A stretch of 64,000 nucleotides of DNA from Jeotgalibacillus haloalkalitolerans (lineage in GTDB: Bacteria > Bacillota > Bacilli > Bacillales > Jeotgalibacillaceae), in assembly GCF_034427455.1 (NCBI RefSeq), contig NZ_JAXQNN010000005.1, positions 124,001 to 188,000 of the forward strand. The letters are read 5' to 3'. The first letter of the stretch is position 1; the number at the start of each line of letters is the position of its first letter. Both the position numbers and the translations under genes were made by a program. Of this stretch, positions 15,222 through 22,962 are shown piece by piece. The notes beneath the pieces were generated by a model. That model worked only from the letters and a program-made list of their open reading frames with translations, made no database searches and was not told the origin of the DNA.

Positions 15222-16786
15222 TATTTTTTAAGAAGACTTCTCTTTTTTTTCAATAGCTGCTGAAATTCCTGATCCAGCTCTTCACTGGGGGACATGCTGA
15301 GACGGCTTAATACTTCAGATATTTTCGTTTCAACCTTTAACAATTCATCCGATGTTTCATCATGTTCTTTTGGTTCATGCTGCAAGAATTCCTGCAGGTT
15401 CCCATCAAAAACTGTCAGCTTTCCGTTTTTGATTTCAAGCACTCTTTCCGCAAGTTTTGAGACCATTTTTCTGTCATGGGAAATGAATAGCACCGTCCCC
15501 CGGTATTCCTGCAACAATCCCTCCAGCGCTTCCACAGCGTCAATATCAAGAAAGTTGGTCGGTTCATCCATGACCAGCACATTCAAATCACTGACAAAGA
15601 TTTTGGCAAAAGCAACTTTTACTCTTTCTCCGCCTGACAGGACATGCACCGGTTTGAACACATCATCTCTGTAAAAGTGAAGGCGTGCCAGAATCGTTCT
15701 GACAATGTCTTCTGTCTGGATGGCATCCTCCATCACATTTTCAAGAATCGTCTTATCAGGCTTCAGGATATCAAGATTCTGACTGAAGTAACCGAATTTC
15801 ACTGCCGGTGAAACTGAGATTCCTTCCTTCCTGGCAAGAATAGACTTAATCAGCGTCGTTTTTCCTGTTCCGTTCCCTCCGATCAGCGCAGTCTTTTGAC
15901 CACCCTTCAGATAGAATGGCTGGAGATCAAATAACGCTCTGCTGCCTGCTTTAATGGTCTGTTCTTCAAACCTGATAATCGGTCTTCCCTTCATATCTGA
16001 TTCATTTGGCAGCGTCATTTTAATTGGTGGTGCTTCTTTCGGTCTTTCCACTTTTTCCATCTGGCCAAGTCTTGTTTCAAGTGCTTTAGCGGTTTGCCTC
16101 AGTTTCTTCTGCTTTTTCGCAAAATATGGTTTCGCATTTTTATGCTCTGACGCTGTCCCATCTGTCGGTTTTTTCGTCGCTCTTTTTGCCCGCTTCTCTT
16201 TTTCCTCGATTGCAGCTTCAAGCTGTTTTTTCTTCCGTTCATACTGTTCATGCGCTGCTTCTGCCTGACGCACTTCAAGCTGTTTCTGATCAGCATAATC
16301 CTGATAGTTGCCTTTATATTCCTTCAGATTCCCATCACTAATCTCCCAAATACTGGTACAGAGCAGATCCAGAAACGCACGGTCGTGAGAAACCAGCACC
16401 ATTGATCCCCCAAACCGTGACAAATGCTGTTCAAGCGTCTTCACCCTTTCCACGTCAAGGTTCGTTGTCGGCTCATCCGCCAGCAGCAGATCCGGATTCT
16501 CTGCAAAAGCCTGGTTAATATAAGCCTGTGTCACCTCTCCTCCGCTTTGAACGGTATCGGTGTTTTTCAGCTGCGGTAGAAGTGTAATCCGTCCGTTTCT
16601 GAATATATCTCCCTCATCAGGCTTCAGCTCACCGCTGATTAAATGAAGGAGTGTTGATTTTCCGGAACCATTTTTACCGACAAGTCCGATCCGGTCACCT
16701 TTTCTGATTTCGAGTTCATCAATATGGAAAAGCTCTCTTTCCCTGACTGAATAGCTGATTTCCTTAATTGAACAAATTAAAGTCAT
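15221..16786 (-). CDS. ABC-F ribosome-protection protein, VmlR/Vga/Lsa-like
   Basis: A 521-residue soluble ABC-F protein with two ATPase domains and no membrane segment. The start is the ATG at 16786 with GGGGATGA upstream. Domain 1: GLVGKNGSGKSTLLHLISG, signature QSGGEVTQAYINQA, DEPTTNLD. A charged linker of about 70 residues (KRAKRATKKPTDG ...) follows. Domain 2: ALIGGNGTGKTTLIKSIL, LSGGERVKVAFAKIF, DEPTNFLD. The C-terminal helical extension (after residue ~470) is typical of VmlR and Vga proteins that displace pleuromutilins, lincosamides and streptogramin A from the ribosome. A multi-hairpin attenuator leader upstream supports antibiotic-inducible expression. The drug range cannot be read from sequence. 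Confidence 0.9.
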   Translation of the reverse strand: MTLICSIKEISYSVRERELFHIDELEIRKGDRIGLVGKNGSGKSTLLHLISGELKPDEGDIFRNGRITLLPQLKNTDTVQSGGEVTQAYINQAFAENPDLLLADEPTTNLDVERVKTLEQHLSRFGGSMVLVSHDRAFLDLLCTSIWEISDGNLKEYKGNYQDYADQKQLEVRQAEAAHEQYERKKKQLEAAIEEKEKRAKRATKKPTDGTASEHKNAKPYFAKKQKKLRQTAKALETRLGQMEKVERPKEAPPIKMTLPNESDMKGRPIIRFEEQTIKAGSRALFDLQPFYLKGGQKTALIGGNGTGKTTLIKSILARKEGISVSPAVKFGYFSQNLDILKPDKTILENVMEDAIQTEDIVRTILARLHFYRDDVFKPVHVLSGGERVKVAFAKIFVSDLNVLVMDEPTNFLDIDAVEALEGLLQEYRGTVLFISHDRKMVSKLAERVLEIKNGKLTVFDGNLQEFLQHEPKEHDETSDELLKVETKISEVLSRLSMSPSEELDQEFQQLLKKKRSLLKK

Positions 16787-16819
16787 TCGATCATCCCCTG
16801 TTTTCATCATTATGGGGAC

Positions 16820-17048
16820 AAAAAAAGCCCCCTATCCGTTTATCCGAATAGGAGGCATGGGCGTACGCAAATAGACCACGGCAACTGCCGCGAGCGTACC
16901 CGGTGTGAAAAGCCTAATCCTATTTGGAAAACGGATGATGCGCGTGAAGACAGACTGGTTGCGTTTGCCTTTCATCACTTCATTCATCTTTGTTTTCAAA
17001 AATAGAATTAGTTCCACATTCTCCCGGGTCACCCTTCCGTTGTTTGTT
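16820..17048 (-). promoter_or_regulatory. Attenuator leader RNA of the ABC-F gene
   Basis: The ~230-nt leader ends in an intrinsic terminator (GCCTCCTATTCGG ... GATAGGGGGC then TTTTTTT, plus-strand 16820-16856), 34 bases upstream of the start codon. An upstream segment at 16912-16924 (AATAGGATTAGGC on the minus strand) complements the 5' half of the terminator stem with a 3-nt bulge, so an antiterminator is possible. Between them lies a further hairpin (GGGTACGC ... GCGTACGCCC with an inner CGGCA/TGCCG). This is the architecture of leaders that let transcription through when a drug stalls ribosomes on a short upstream ORF, as reported for Bacillus vmlR and Listeria lmo0919. Confidence 0.8.
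17008..17019 (-). CDS. Candidate three-codon leader peptide (Met-Trp-Asn)
   Basis: ATG TGG AAC TAA on the minus strand, about 30 bases from the predicted transcript start, with GGAAGGGTGA upstream as a ribosome binding site. Very short leader ORFs control related ABC-F genes by ribosome stalling. Chance occurrence cannot be excluded. Confidence 0.45.
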   Translation of the reverse strand: MWN

Positions 17049-17054
17049 AGCACT

Positions 17055-17084
17055 ATCTTATGGCAAACAGTTATTTTCTGTCAA
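17055..17084 (-). promoter_or_regulatory. SigA promoter of the ABC-F leader
   Basis: TTGACA (17079-17084) and TAAGAT (17055-17060) on the minus strand with an 18-bp spacer. Confidence 0.75.
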
Positions 17085-17110
17085 GCTGCTTTCAGGTTTT
17101 GGGGATTGGG

Positions 17111-17236
17111 TTCATGAGATTTCTGTGCATGTTCCTGAGATTACCTGAATGGTTCATGACATGATCTCTGGTATTCAGAACATTTTCGCGGTGGTTCAGG
17201 AGATTATAACGCCGGTTCATGAAATCATGACATTGG
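17111..17236. repeat. 21-bp tandem array, class C (TTCATGAGAT), six units
   Basis: Six consecutive units of exactly 21 bp start at 17111, 17132, 17153, 17174, 17195 and 17216. Each begins TTCATGAGAT or a close variant (TTCCTGAGAT, TTCATGACAT, TTCAGAACAT, TTCAGGAGAT, TTCATGAAAT) and usually ends in GG. A possible decayed unit begins at 17091. The second halves of the units vary freely. The array lies between the ABC-F promoter and the tauE terminator. Confidence 0.9.
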
Positions 17237-17264
17237 ACCTGCTATACAACACGCCCGATTAACA

Positions 17265-17287
17265 CAAAAAAATCCGGATCCCCCGGA
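17265..17287 (-). terminator. Terminator of the dsrE-tauE operon
   Basis: TCCGGGGGATCCGGA then TTTTTTT on the minus strand. The stem is short but GC-rich, 31 bp past the tauE stop. Confidence 0.6.
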
Positions 17288-17317
17288 AACATAAAGTCCC
17301 AGGGTCACCAGACCGTT

Positions 17318-18097
17318 TTACAGTAAAATATCCAGCCAGATTTTAATGGCAGTCGCCAAAATAATGAGTGCCAGTAAGATCTGCAGAATTTTTGTATTCA
17401 TTTTTTTACCTAACTTAGCACCAAGGGGAGCAGCAATCAGGCTGGCTACCACCATGACCAGTGCAGGCAGATAATCGACCTGTCCTGTGGTGATTTTACC
17501 GATCGTTGTTCCGATTGAAGCGATAAATGTGATGGCCAGTGAAGATGCGATCGTGACACGGGTCGGAATCTTCAGGACGACCAGCATAATCGGAACGAGC
17601 AGGAAAGCTCCTGCTGCACCTACAATACCAGCACTGATCCCAACAATAAATGCTAAAACAGCTGCAAGCCATTTGTTAAAAGTGATCTGATCAAAAGGAA
17701 TATCCTCCCGGCCTTTCTTAGGTACAAACATCATGACTGCTGCAATTAAAGCAAGCACCCCGTACACAGTATTAATCGCAGCTTCTGACATCGCATCCGA
17801 GCCTACACCACCGATCAGACTTCCGATCAATACGCTGACACCCATATAAACAATCAGCGTTTTATTTAAATACCCGCCTTTACGGTATGCCCATACACCA
17901 CCAATGGTAGCAAAGAACACCTGCACAGCTGAAATCCCTGCAACCTCGTGCGCTGAAAATGCTGCAAGTCCGAATAATGGCGGGATATACAGAAGCATCG
18001 GGTATTTTATAATTGAGCCCCCGATCCCAAGCATCCCTGAAATATAAGAGCCTATAAATCCAATGAGAAATAATACAATAAACAGTTCAATACTCAA
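17318..18097 (-). CDS. TauE/SafE-family membrane transporter (sulfite/sulfur anion export)
   Basis: A 259-residue membrane protein with about eight helices. It has the family features [23 protein letters not shown] in the first half and [19 protein letters not shown] in the second, the two inverted-repeat halves. The start is TTG at 18097 with GGGAGGTG six bases upstream. TauE proteins move sulfite, sulfoacetate or related sulfur compounds. In Staphylococcus aureus a tauE gene belongs to the CstR-controlled operon. Here it follows a DsrE-like gene by 30 bp and cstR lies just upstream, which supports a role in persulfide or sulfite detoxification. Confidence 0.9.
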   Translation of the reverse strand: MSIELFIVLFLIGFIGSYISGMLGIGGSIIKYPMLLYIPPLFGLAAFSAHEVAGISAVQVFFATIGGVWAYRKGGYLNKTLIVYMGVSVLIGSLIGGVGSDAMSEAAINTVYGVLALIAAVMMFVPKKGREDIPFDQITFNKWLAAVLAFIVGISAGIVGAAGAFLLVPIMLVVLKIPTRVTIASSLAITFIASIGTTIGKITTGQVDYLPALVMVVASLIAAPLGAKLGKKMNTKILQILLALIILATAIKIWLDILL

Positions 18098-18127
18098 ACC
18101 TTACACCTCCCGGCTGCTCTTTTAGAA

Positions 18128-18604
18128 TTAGATAAACAGATTCACATTCCCGTCTTCTGCATCTGCCAGGTAAGCTGCAACGCCTGCGTACTCGATTTCA
18201 TCCAGCAGTTCTTCTTTATGAAGTCCTAAAAGGTCCATTGTCATCGTACATGCAACAAGCTTTACGTCCTGTTCCTGTGCCATTTCAATCAGGTTTGGCA
18301 GTTCCATTGCATTGTGCTTTTTCATTACACCTTTAATCATTTTCTGTCCAAGACCGCCAAAATTCATTTTTGACAGACCCATTTTATCTGCACCCTTAGG
18401 CATCATTTTACCGAACATTTTTTCCATGCCGCTCTTTTGAACTTCAACGTCTCCGTCTTTACGAAGGGCATTCAGTCCCCAGAATGTATGAAAAATCGTT
18501 ACTTCGTGATCGTAAGCTGCTGCTCCGTTTGCAATAATATAAGCAGCCATCGCTTTGTCGTAGTCACCGCTGAATAATACAATCGTTGTTCTTTTCTTTT
18601 CCAT
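18128..18604 (-). CDS. DsrE/DsrF/DrsH-like sulfur-relay protein
   Basis: A 158-residue cytosolic protein of the DsrE2 type: TTIVLFSGDYDKAMAAYIIANGAA, EVTIFHTFWGLNALRK, a Met/Lys-rich middle (GKMMPKGADKMGLSKMNFGG) and VKLVACTMTMDLLGLHKEEL. The Cys in VACTMTMD is the conserved position used to carry persulfide sulfur between TusA and rhodanese-type partners. It has its own operator-promoter (18631-18646) and is followed by tauE in the same operon. Confidence 0.88.
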   Translation of the reverse strand: MEKKRTTIVLFSGDYDKAMAAYIIANGAAAYDHEVTIFHTFWGLNALRKDGDVEVQKSGMEKMFGKMMPKGADKMGLSKMNFGGLGQKMIKGVMKKHNAMELPNLIEMAQEQDVKLVACTMTMDLLGLHKEELLDEIEYAGVAAYLADAEDGNVNLFI

Positions 18605-18630
18605 GATTTAAAAATCCTCCTAAATATAAT

Positions 18631-18646
18631 TACCCCATAGGGTATA
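18631..18646 (-). promoter_or_regulatory. CsoR/CstR-type operator before dsrE-tauE
   Basis: TACCCCATAGGGTATA, a near-perfect palindrome 27 bp upstream of the dsrE start. A TTGAAA -35-like box lies just upstream on the minus strand (about 18651-18656), so binding would block the promoter. Confidence 0.75.
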
Positions 18647-18662
18647 TTAGTTTTCAAAAAAA

Positions 18663-18926
18663 TTACCTGCTCTTCACAAGCAGGTTCACCGCTTCCTTGA
18701 TTACATCCTCCGGTTCGCGCTCATCATCTTCTCTCGCTTCTCTTACACACGATACCAGATTTTCACTTACGACTAATCCAATTGTCCGGTCAATCGCTGT
18801 TCGGATCGCTGACAGCTGCGTCACGACATCCTTACAATCCTTTTCTTCTTCCATCATTGCAAGTACACCACGAAGCTGACCTTCCACTCTTTTTAACCGG
18901 TGAACAGACTGTTTTGAGTAATCCAT
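18663..18926 (-). CDS. cstR: CsoR-family repressor, persulfide-sensing CstR type
   Basis: An 87-residue all-helical repressor (DUF156 family), cytosolic. Cys31 (EEEKDCKDVV) and Cys60 (ENLVSCVREA) are present, while the position of the copper-ligand His in true CsoR is Asn56. Two Cys without the His is the pattern of S. aureus CstR, whose Cys31 and Cys60 are cross-linked by persulfides to release DNA. It is autoregulated by a palindrome in its promoter (18966-18994). The neighbours are DsrE-like and TauE-like genes. A nickel or formaldehyde sensor of the same family is less likely, because no His/Cys metal set is seen. Confidence 0.9.
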   Translation of the reverse strand: MDYSKQSVHRLKRVEGQLRGVLAMMEEEKDCKDVVTQLSAIRTAIDRTIGLVVSENLVSCVREAREDDEREPEDVIKEAVNLLVKSR

Positions 18927-18965
18927 GAAGTGAACCTCCCTTGCTTAACATTGATTACATGACCC

Positions 18966-18994
18966 ATAATATACCCAATGGGGTATGTTGTCAA
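18966..18994 (-). promoter_or_regulatory. cstR promoter with operator between -35 and -10
   Basis: TTGACA (18989-18994) and TATTAT (18966-18971) are separated by 17 bp that hold the palindrome ATACCCCATTGGGTAT (18971-18986). Confidence 0.88.
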
Positions 18995-19032
18995 GAGATG
19001 TGATGGTATTTTTTTCAAAGAGAAGTTAAAAC

Positions 19033-19067
19033 AAAAAAAGCCTGGGACAAAAGTGTCCTAGACTTTT
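19033..19067 (-). terminator. Terminator hairpin at the left end of GC-rich element copy 2
   Basis: AAGTCTAGGACAC and GTCCCAGGCTTTTTTT on the minus strand, at the far side of the element from the rsbR stop. It would end rsbR transcription before cstR. Confidence 0.75.
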
Positions 19068-19072
19068 AAAAT

Positions 19073-19199
19073 CGTTTCGCTGCGCTTCAGGCGGACGCTT
19101 TCCGGACGGAGGTTGCTGAGCCTCCTCAGGCAAGCCTTGCGGGGTCTCAGCTTCCCTCTAATCGTCCCGGAGTCGCCGCCTTACGCTCCGCTGCACTAA
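19073..19199 (+). repeat. GC-rich palindromic element, copy 2
   Basis: Runs from CGTTTCGCTGCGCTTCAGG to GCCGCCTTACGCTCCGCTGC. The two ends are imperfect inverted repeats. The interior (GGACGGAGGTTGCTGAGCC ... GCGGGGTCTCAGCTTCCCTC) is almost identical to copy 3 at 21.9 kb. Confidence 0.9.
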
Positions 19200-19258
19200 A
19201 ATTTTATTATAAATGTCGTTTTGCTTTATAGATTATCTTGTACCAACTTTTTTAAAAC

Positions 19259-20071
19259 TTAAATCGATAATCCTTCTATCGCAGTTTTTAAATTCTTACG
19301 GATCGTCATGCCTTCGAATTTGATGCCGATTTCCACGACAGCCTGGGCAATTTCCGGTCGGAGGCCTGTCAGGATCGTTTTAACGCCTATCAGCTTCAGT
19401 GAATCAATCACCTGTGAGAGCTCATTTGCAACCATCGTGTCTACTGTCGGAACACCTGAAAGATCCAGAATTAATATAGAATTGCGAAGCTCAATACACT
19501 TATGAAGGGCTACTTCTTTTAAAATTTTTGCACGATCATCATCGAGTTCACCAATCAATGGGAGAATCGCTACCTGATCGTTCAAGCCTACCACAGGAAC
19601 GGAATATTCCATTACGCTGCTTTGAGCTTTCTTCATATAACGGCGGTAATCTTCCACGTAAGCCATACTGAATTCGCGGCCGGCTTTGTTGATGACCGGC
19701 TCAATGTTGTAATTGATCGCGGTAATTTCTTCGGCAGTAAAATTCAGCTCATCCTGCTTTTCTGACATCAGCTTCCAGATCAACATTCTCAGCTGTGAAA
19801 GAATACTGAGACCGTCATCAAGCTCAATTCCTCTTTGTACAGCTGATTCACCTGTTTTTCTTGCCCAGTCAATGACCTGTTCTTCAAGTCCGGTGGCGTC
19901 ATTATACTTAATCGCTGTACCTATATATGAAATAAGATCACTTTGAAGATCAATCAGTTTTTGCTCATCATTTTTCGACAGTAACAAATCAGGGCTTCCC
20001 CCATCAAGCTTTAACGCTAATTCGTGTCTTTTTTCAAGTATGTACGAACCGAGTTGCTCATAAGCTTTCAT
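19259..20071 (-). CDS. RsbR-type stressosome protein (N-terminal globin-like domain, C-terminal STAS)
   Basis: A 270-residue cytosolic protein. Residues ~1-140 are a helical RsbR N-terminal sensor domain. Residues ~155-270 are a STAS domain (VPVVGLNDQVAILPLIGELDDDRAKIL, ILILDLSGVPTVDTMVANELSQVIDSLK), with the Ser/Thr cluster of the RsbT kinase target in SGVPTVDTM. RsbR paralogues co-assemble with RsbS into the stressosome, which holds RsbT and governs SigB. No rsbS or rsbT lies nearby, so this is a distant paralogue like B. subtilis RsbRB-RD. Candidate SigB promoters elsewhere in the window fit such a system. Confidence 0.88.
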   Translation of the reverse strand: MKAYEQLGSYILEKRHELALKLDGGSPDLLLSKNDEQKLIDLQSDLISYIGTAIKYNDATGLEEQVIDWARKTGESAVQRGIELDDGLSILSQLRMLIWKLMSEKQDELNFTAEEITAINYNIEPVINKAGREFSMAYVEDYRRYMKKAQSSVMEYSVPVVGLNDQVAILPLIGELDDDRAKILKEVALHKCIELRNSILILDLSGVPTVDTMVANELSQVIDSLKLIGVKTILTGLRPEIAQAVVEIGIKFEGMTIRKNLKTAIEGLSI

Positions 20072-20219
20072 TCATTATTCCCCCCTGGTGTTGTCGAATC
20101 TTTACATATAATGTTCTCTTATTTTTGTCAAAAAGTAAATGCAAATTATTATATAGACAAACGAAATAGTTTACCCCATACTTTTTCACGTAGGTACATA
20201 TTCAGAAAGAAGGTTCGTT

Positions 20220-21437
20220 ATGCTTCGTAATCGCAATGTGTGGATTCTGCTTGCAGGTGAGTTTATAGCCGGAGTGGGTTTATGGCTTGGTATTATCGGT
20301 AATCTGGAGTTTATGCAGGAAAAGGTTCCATCTGATTTTGTGAAATCTCTGATTCTTGGCGCAGGACTGCTGGCGAGTATTTTGATTGGTCCCCTTGCCG
20401 GCAGGCTGATTGATCAGTTACACAAAAAAACAGTTATGCTTGCTTCAGGCTTTGTCCGGGCTCTGAGTGTTATTTTTATGTTAATTGCCATCCAGCAGGA
20501 TTCAATTATCTGGATGATTGTCTTTTTGGTATTTATACAAGTGGCAGCCGCTTTTTATTTTCCAGCTTTGCAGGCAGCATTACCGCTCGTTGTGGCGGAA
20601 AGAGATCTGCTTCAGCTGAACGGGATTCATATGAACGTTGCTACATTATCCAGGGTTCTTGGTACTGCAATCGCAGGTGTACTGGTTGTCCAGCTGCCGT
20701 TATCAACTGTATATATTCTATCTCTCGTTTCTTATCTCATTTTATTCGGGTTAACCTGGCTGCTTGTGATTGAAGAACAGCAGCCGGCAAAACTTCCTTC
20801 TGAAGGTAAGCGGAGTGCAGGTTTTAAAGAGGTATTTCCGATTATCAAAGGGTTGCCGATCGTCATGATGACACTTATTTTAACACTGGTTCCACTCTTG
20901 TTTATCGGCGGATTTAATCTGGTTGTCATTAATATCAGTGAAATTCAGGATAGTTCAGCAATCAAAGGCTGGATCTATACTGCTGAGGGTATTGCTTTTA
21001 TGGCTGGTGCTTTTGTTATTAAAAAGCTGGGAGAAGCCTTTTCTCCGTATACCATATTGTTTACATTTTCTTTTGTCATCGGACTTTCTCAGCTCATCTT
21101 GTTTTTCGCACATATTCCATTCCTGACCATTCTTGCATTTATCATCTTCGGTTTCGCAGTCGGCTGCTTTTTCCCGACAGCTGCAACGATTTTTCAAACG
21201 AGAATTCCAAAAGAGTTTCACGGAAGGTTCTTTTCATTTAGAAATATGCTGGACCGGATCGTCTTTCAGGTCGTGCTGCTGATGACCGGGCTGTTTCTTG
21301 ATTTAATCGGTCTCGCTTACATGGTCATTGTATTCGGGCTGTTCTCACTCATCATGACCGGAGTGTTTTATACAAGGTTTGTCAGGCTTCAGAGCAGTGA
21401 AAAACTTGCATCGACACCCGGTGGCATGATTAAGTGA
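20220..21437 (+). CDS. Major facilitator superfamily transporter
   Basis: A 405-residue, 12-helix MFS protein (NVWILLAGEFIAGVGLWLGIIGNLEFM at the start; GRLIDQLHKKTVMLASGFVRALS is the motif A-like loop between helices 2 and 3). It resembles the MefE/Bcr-like or enterobactin-exporter (EntS) subgroup of drug and siderophore exporters. The substrate is unknown. A GAAGG site precedes the ATG. It is divergent from rsbR and followed 47 bp later by a spo0M-like gene. Confidence 0.82.
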   Translation: MLRNRNVWILLAGEFIAGVGLWLGIIGNLEFMQEKVPSDFVKSLILGAGLLASILIGPLAGRLIDQLHKKTVMLASGFVRALSVIFMLIAIQQDSIIWMIVFLVFIQVAAAFYFPALQAALPLVVAERDLLQLNGIHMNVATLSRVLGTAIAGVLVVQLPLSTVYILSLVSYLILFGLTWLLVIEEQQPAKLPSEGKRSAGFKEVFPIIKGLPIVMMTLILTLVPLLFIGGFNLVVINISEIQDSSAIKGWIYTAEGIAFMAGAFVIKKLGEAFSPYTILFTFSFVIGLSQLILFFAHIPFLTILAFIIFGFAVGCFFPTAATIFQTRIPKEFHGRFFSFRNMLDRIVFQVVLLMTGLFLDLIGLAYMVIVFGLFSLIMTGVFYTRFVRLQSSEKLASTPGGMIK

Positions 21438-21484
21438 AACCAGAAGGCAGATTGGTTCGTATAGTAATCAAAGGATGTGACATC

Positions 21485-21871
21485 ATGTTTAAAAAGCTGA
21501 CAAATATGTTATCTCCGGGTAAAGGAAAAGTTGATCTGGTATTAGATCAAAATGTACTGATACCGGGCACTCAAATTACAGGAACATTTTATTTACAGGG
21601 ACCGAAGAAACGAAAGAAAGTGTCCCGCCTTGAATGTGACCTGATGGCGTTCGATCCAAAACATTTAGATGAAAAGCCTGTAGAAATTGCAACGACTATC
21701 TATATGTCTAAGGAAATTGACGATAAAGTGATCAGGGAAATACCTTTTTCCTATGTGATTCCTGAACATTTAAAGGATAAAAGTGACCAGTGCCGCTACC
21801 GCTTCAGAACAAAATTGATTTTTGAAGATCAGGTGCAGTATATTGATCATGATGAATTAAAGGCTGAATAA
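21485..21871 (+). CDS. Short Spo0M-like (arrestin-fold) protein
   Basis: A 128-residue protein matching the N-terminal arrestin-like half of SpoOM sporulation-control proteins: MFKKLTNMLSPGKGKVDLVLD, PGTQITGTFYLQGPKK and SFYVIPEHLK-type segment (PFSYVIPEHLKDKSD). Spo0M of B. subtilis is about 258 residues, so this is about half length and ends naturally after YIDHDELKAE. I use the ATG at 21485 (GGATGTGAC upstream); the longer frame overlaps the MFS stop. Its role in sporulation timing or cell-wall stress is by family only. A hairpin and GC-rich element follow. Confidence 0.8.
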   Translation: MFKKLTNMLSPGKGKVDLVLDQNVLIPGTQITGTFYLQGPKKRKKVSRLECDLMAFDPKHLDEKPVEIATTIYMSKEIDDKVIREIPFSYVIPEHLKDKSDQCRYRFRTKLIFEDQVQYIDHDELKAE

Positions 21872-21875
21872 CGTC

Positions 21876-21908
21876 AAAAAGGGTGGGACAAATATGTCTC
21901 ACCCTTTA
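21876..21908 (+). terminator. Terminator hairpin at the left end of GC-rich element copy 3
   Basis: AAAGGGTGGGACA ... TGTCTCACCCTTT, a stem just past the spo0M-like stop. Confidence 0.75.
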
Positions 21909-21909
21909 A

Positions 21910-22037
21910 TTGTTCCGCTGCGCTTCAGACGGGCGCTTTCCGGACGGAGGTTGCTGAGCCTCCTCGCCTGCGGCTGCGGGGTCTCAGCTTCCCTCTATTC
22001 GTCCCGGAGTCGCCGCCTTACGCTCCGCTGCACTAAG
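21910..22037 (+). repeat. GC-rich palindromic element, copy 3
   Basis: TTCCGCTGCGCTTCAGACGG to CGCTCCGCTGCACTA, nearly identical to copy 2 over its whole length. It lies between convergent genes. Confidence 0.9.
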
Positions 22038-22090
22038 ATTTAAATAAATATTATGTTTTCTCATACTATTAATATTGTTTCATGTTCATT

Positions 22091-22903
22091 TTAATTCAGA
22101 GATGCTTCTTTCAAAATAATTCTTTCAGGACATGTATACACGTTAAAAGAATTCCCTCTGACAAAGCCGACTGTTGTCATATTTAACTCTTCAGCCAGTT
22201 CCAGTGCGCGCTCAGTTGGTGCCGACTTTGATATCACCATTTCACATCCGATTTTCGCAACTTTTAGCAGAATTTCTGACGATAATCTTCCGCTGAATAC
22301 AATGACTTTATTTTTCACAGAGATGTTTTGACGAAGGCAATGCCCATATATCTTATCAAGTGCATTGTGCCGGCCGATGTCCATTCTACTCAGGACAATC
22401 TCATCCTCAGTACATAAAGCTGCATTATGTACACCGCCTGTTTCTTTAAAGGTTAATGCAGACTGCTGCAGTTTTTGCATCAGATGAAAGCACTGGTCAG
22501 GGTGCAGTTTTACATTTTGTTCGGTCATTTTTTTAGCAGTCATGGCATCACTTGCGAAGACAAACCCCTGACGGCTGCCACCGCAGCATGAGGTTATATA
22601 ACGCTTATTCTGCAATGAATCATATAACGGATTGAGGTGTTCAGCTGTCACATGAATAAATCCGCCTTTTGAATCTAACCTGATGGAGCTGATATCTTTT
22701 TCAGAGCGGATCACCCCTTCTGATGCAAGGTAACCGACGGCCAGGTCTTCCATGTATTCAGGGGAACAGACAACGGTCACAAATTCCTCCCCATTCAGTT
22801 TAATCGTCAGCACCTGTTCGGTTACGATCGTATCTTCCACCCATTTTGCTTCTCCATCAGCTACTCTTAAAATCTTTCTTTTCTTTATGGAATCAGCGCT
22901 CAT
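22091..22903 (-). CDS. fdhD: FdhD, sulfur carrier for molybdoenzyme maturation
   Basis: A 270-residue cytosolic protein of the FdhD family, which passes sulfur from a cysteine desulfurase to the molybdenum cofactor of formate dehydrogenases. Markers: VEDTIVTEQVLTIKLNGEEF, DLAVGYLASEGVI, YITSCCGGSRQGF (the Cys loop), GGVHNAALC, DIGRHNALDKIYGHCL and SGRLSSEILLKVAKIGCEMV. It is the last gene of the yjgC-like/OFA cluster, which supports a shared role. A terminator separates it from the OFA gene upstream, so it may have its own promoter. Confidence 0.95.
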   Translation of the reverse strand: MSADSIKKRKILRVADGEAKWVEDTIVTEQVLTIKLNGEEFVTVVCSPEYMEDLAVGYLASEGVIRSEKDISSIRLDSKGGFIHVTAEHLNPLYDSLQNKRYITSCCGGSRQGFVFASDAMTAKKMTEQNVKLHPDQCFHLMQKLQQSALTFKETGGVHNAALCTEDEIVLSRMDIGRHNALDKIYGHCLRQNISVKNKVIVFSGRLSSEILLKVAKIGCEMVISKSAPTERALELAEELNMTTVGFVRGNSFNVYTCPERIILKEASLN

Positions 22904-22929
22904 TCAGCACCCTCCCTTTAGTGTCAGAA

Positions 22930-22957
22930 AAGTCCGGGCTGAGGCAGCCCGGACTTA
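22930..22957 (-). terminator. Terminator of the OFA transporter gene
   Basis: AAGTCCGGGCTGCCTCAGCC then CGGACTTTTC on the minus strand, right after the OFA stop. Confidence 0.85.
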
Positions 22958-22962
22958 CAGCA

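Noticed and set aside
16832-17053. 73-codon minus-strand open frame upstream of the ABC-F gene
   Set aside because: It reads through the attenuator hairpins and the terminator; the RNA structures explain the sequence better. Only the three-codon mini-ORF inside it is kept as a candidate.
17111-17236. CRISPR-like array
   Set aside because: Units are 21 bp with no separate spacers of 30-40 bp, only half of each unit is conserved, and no cas genes are present.
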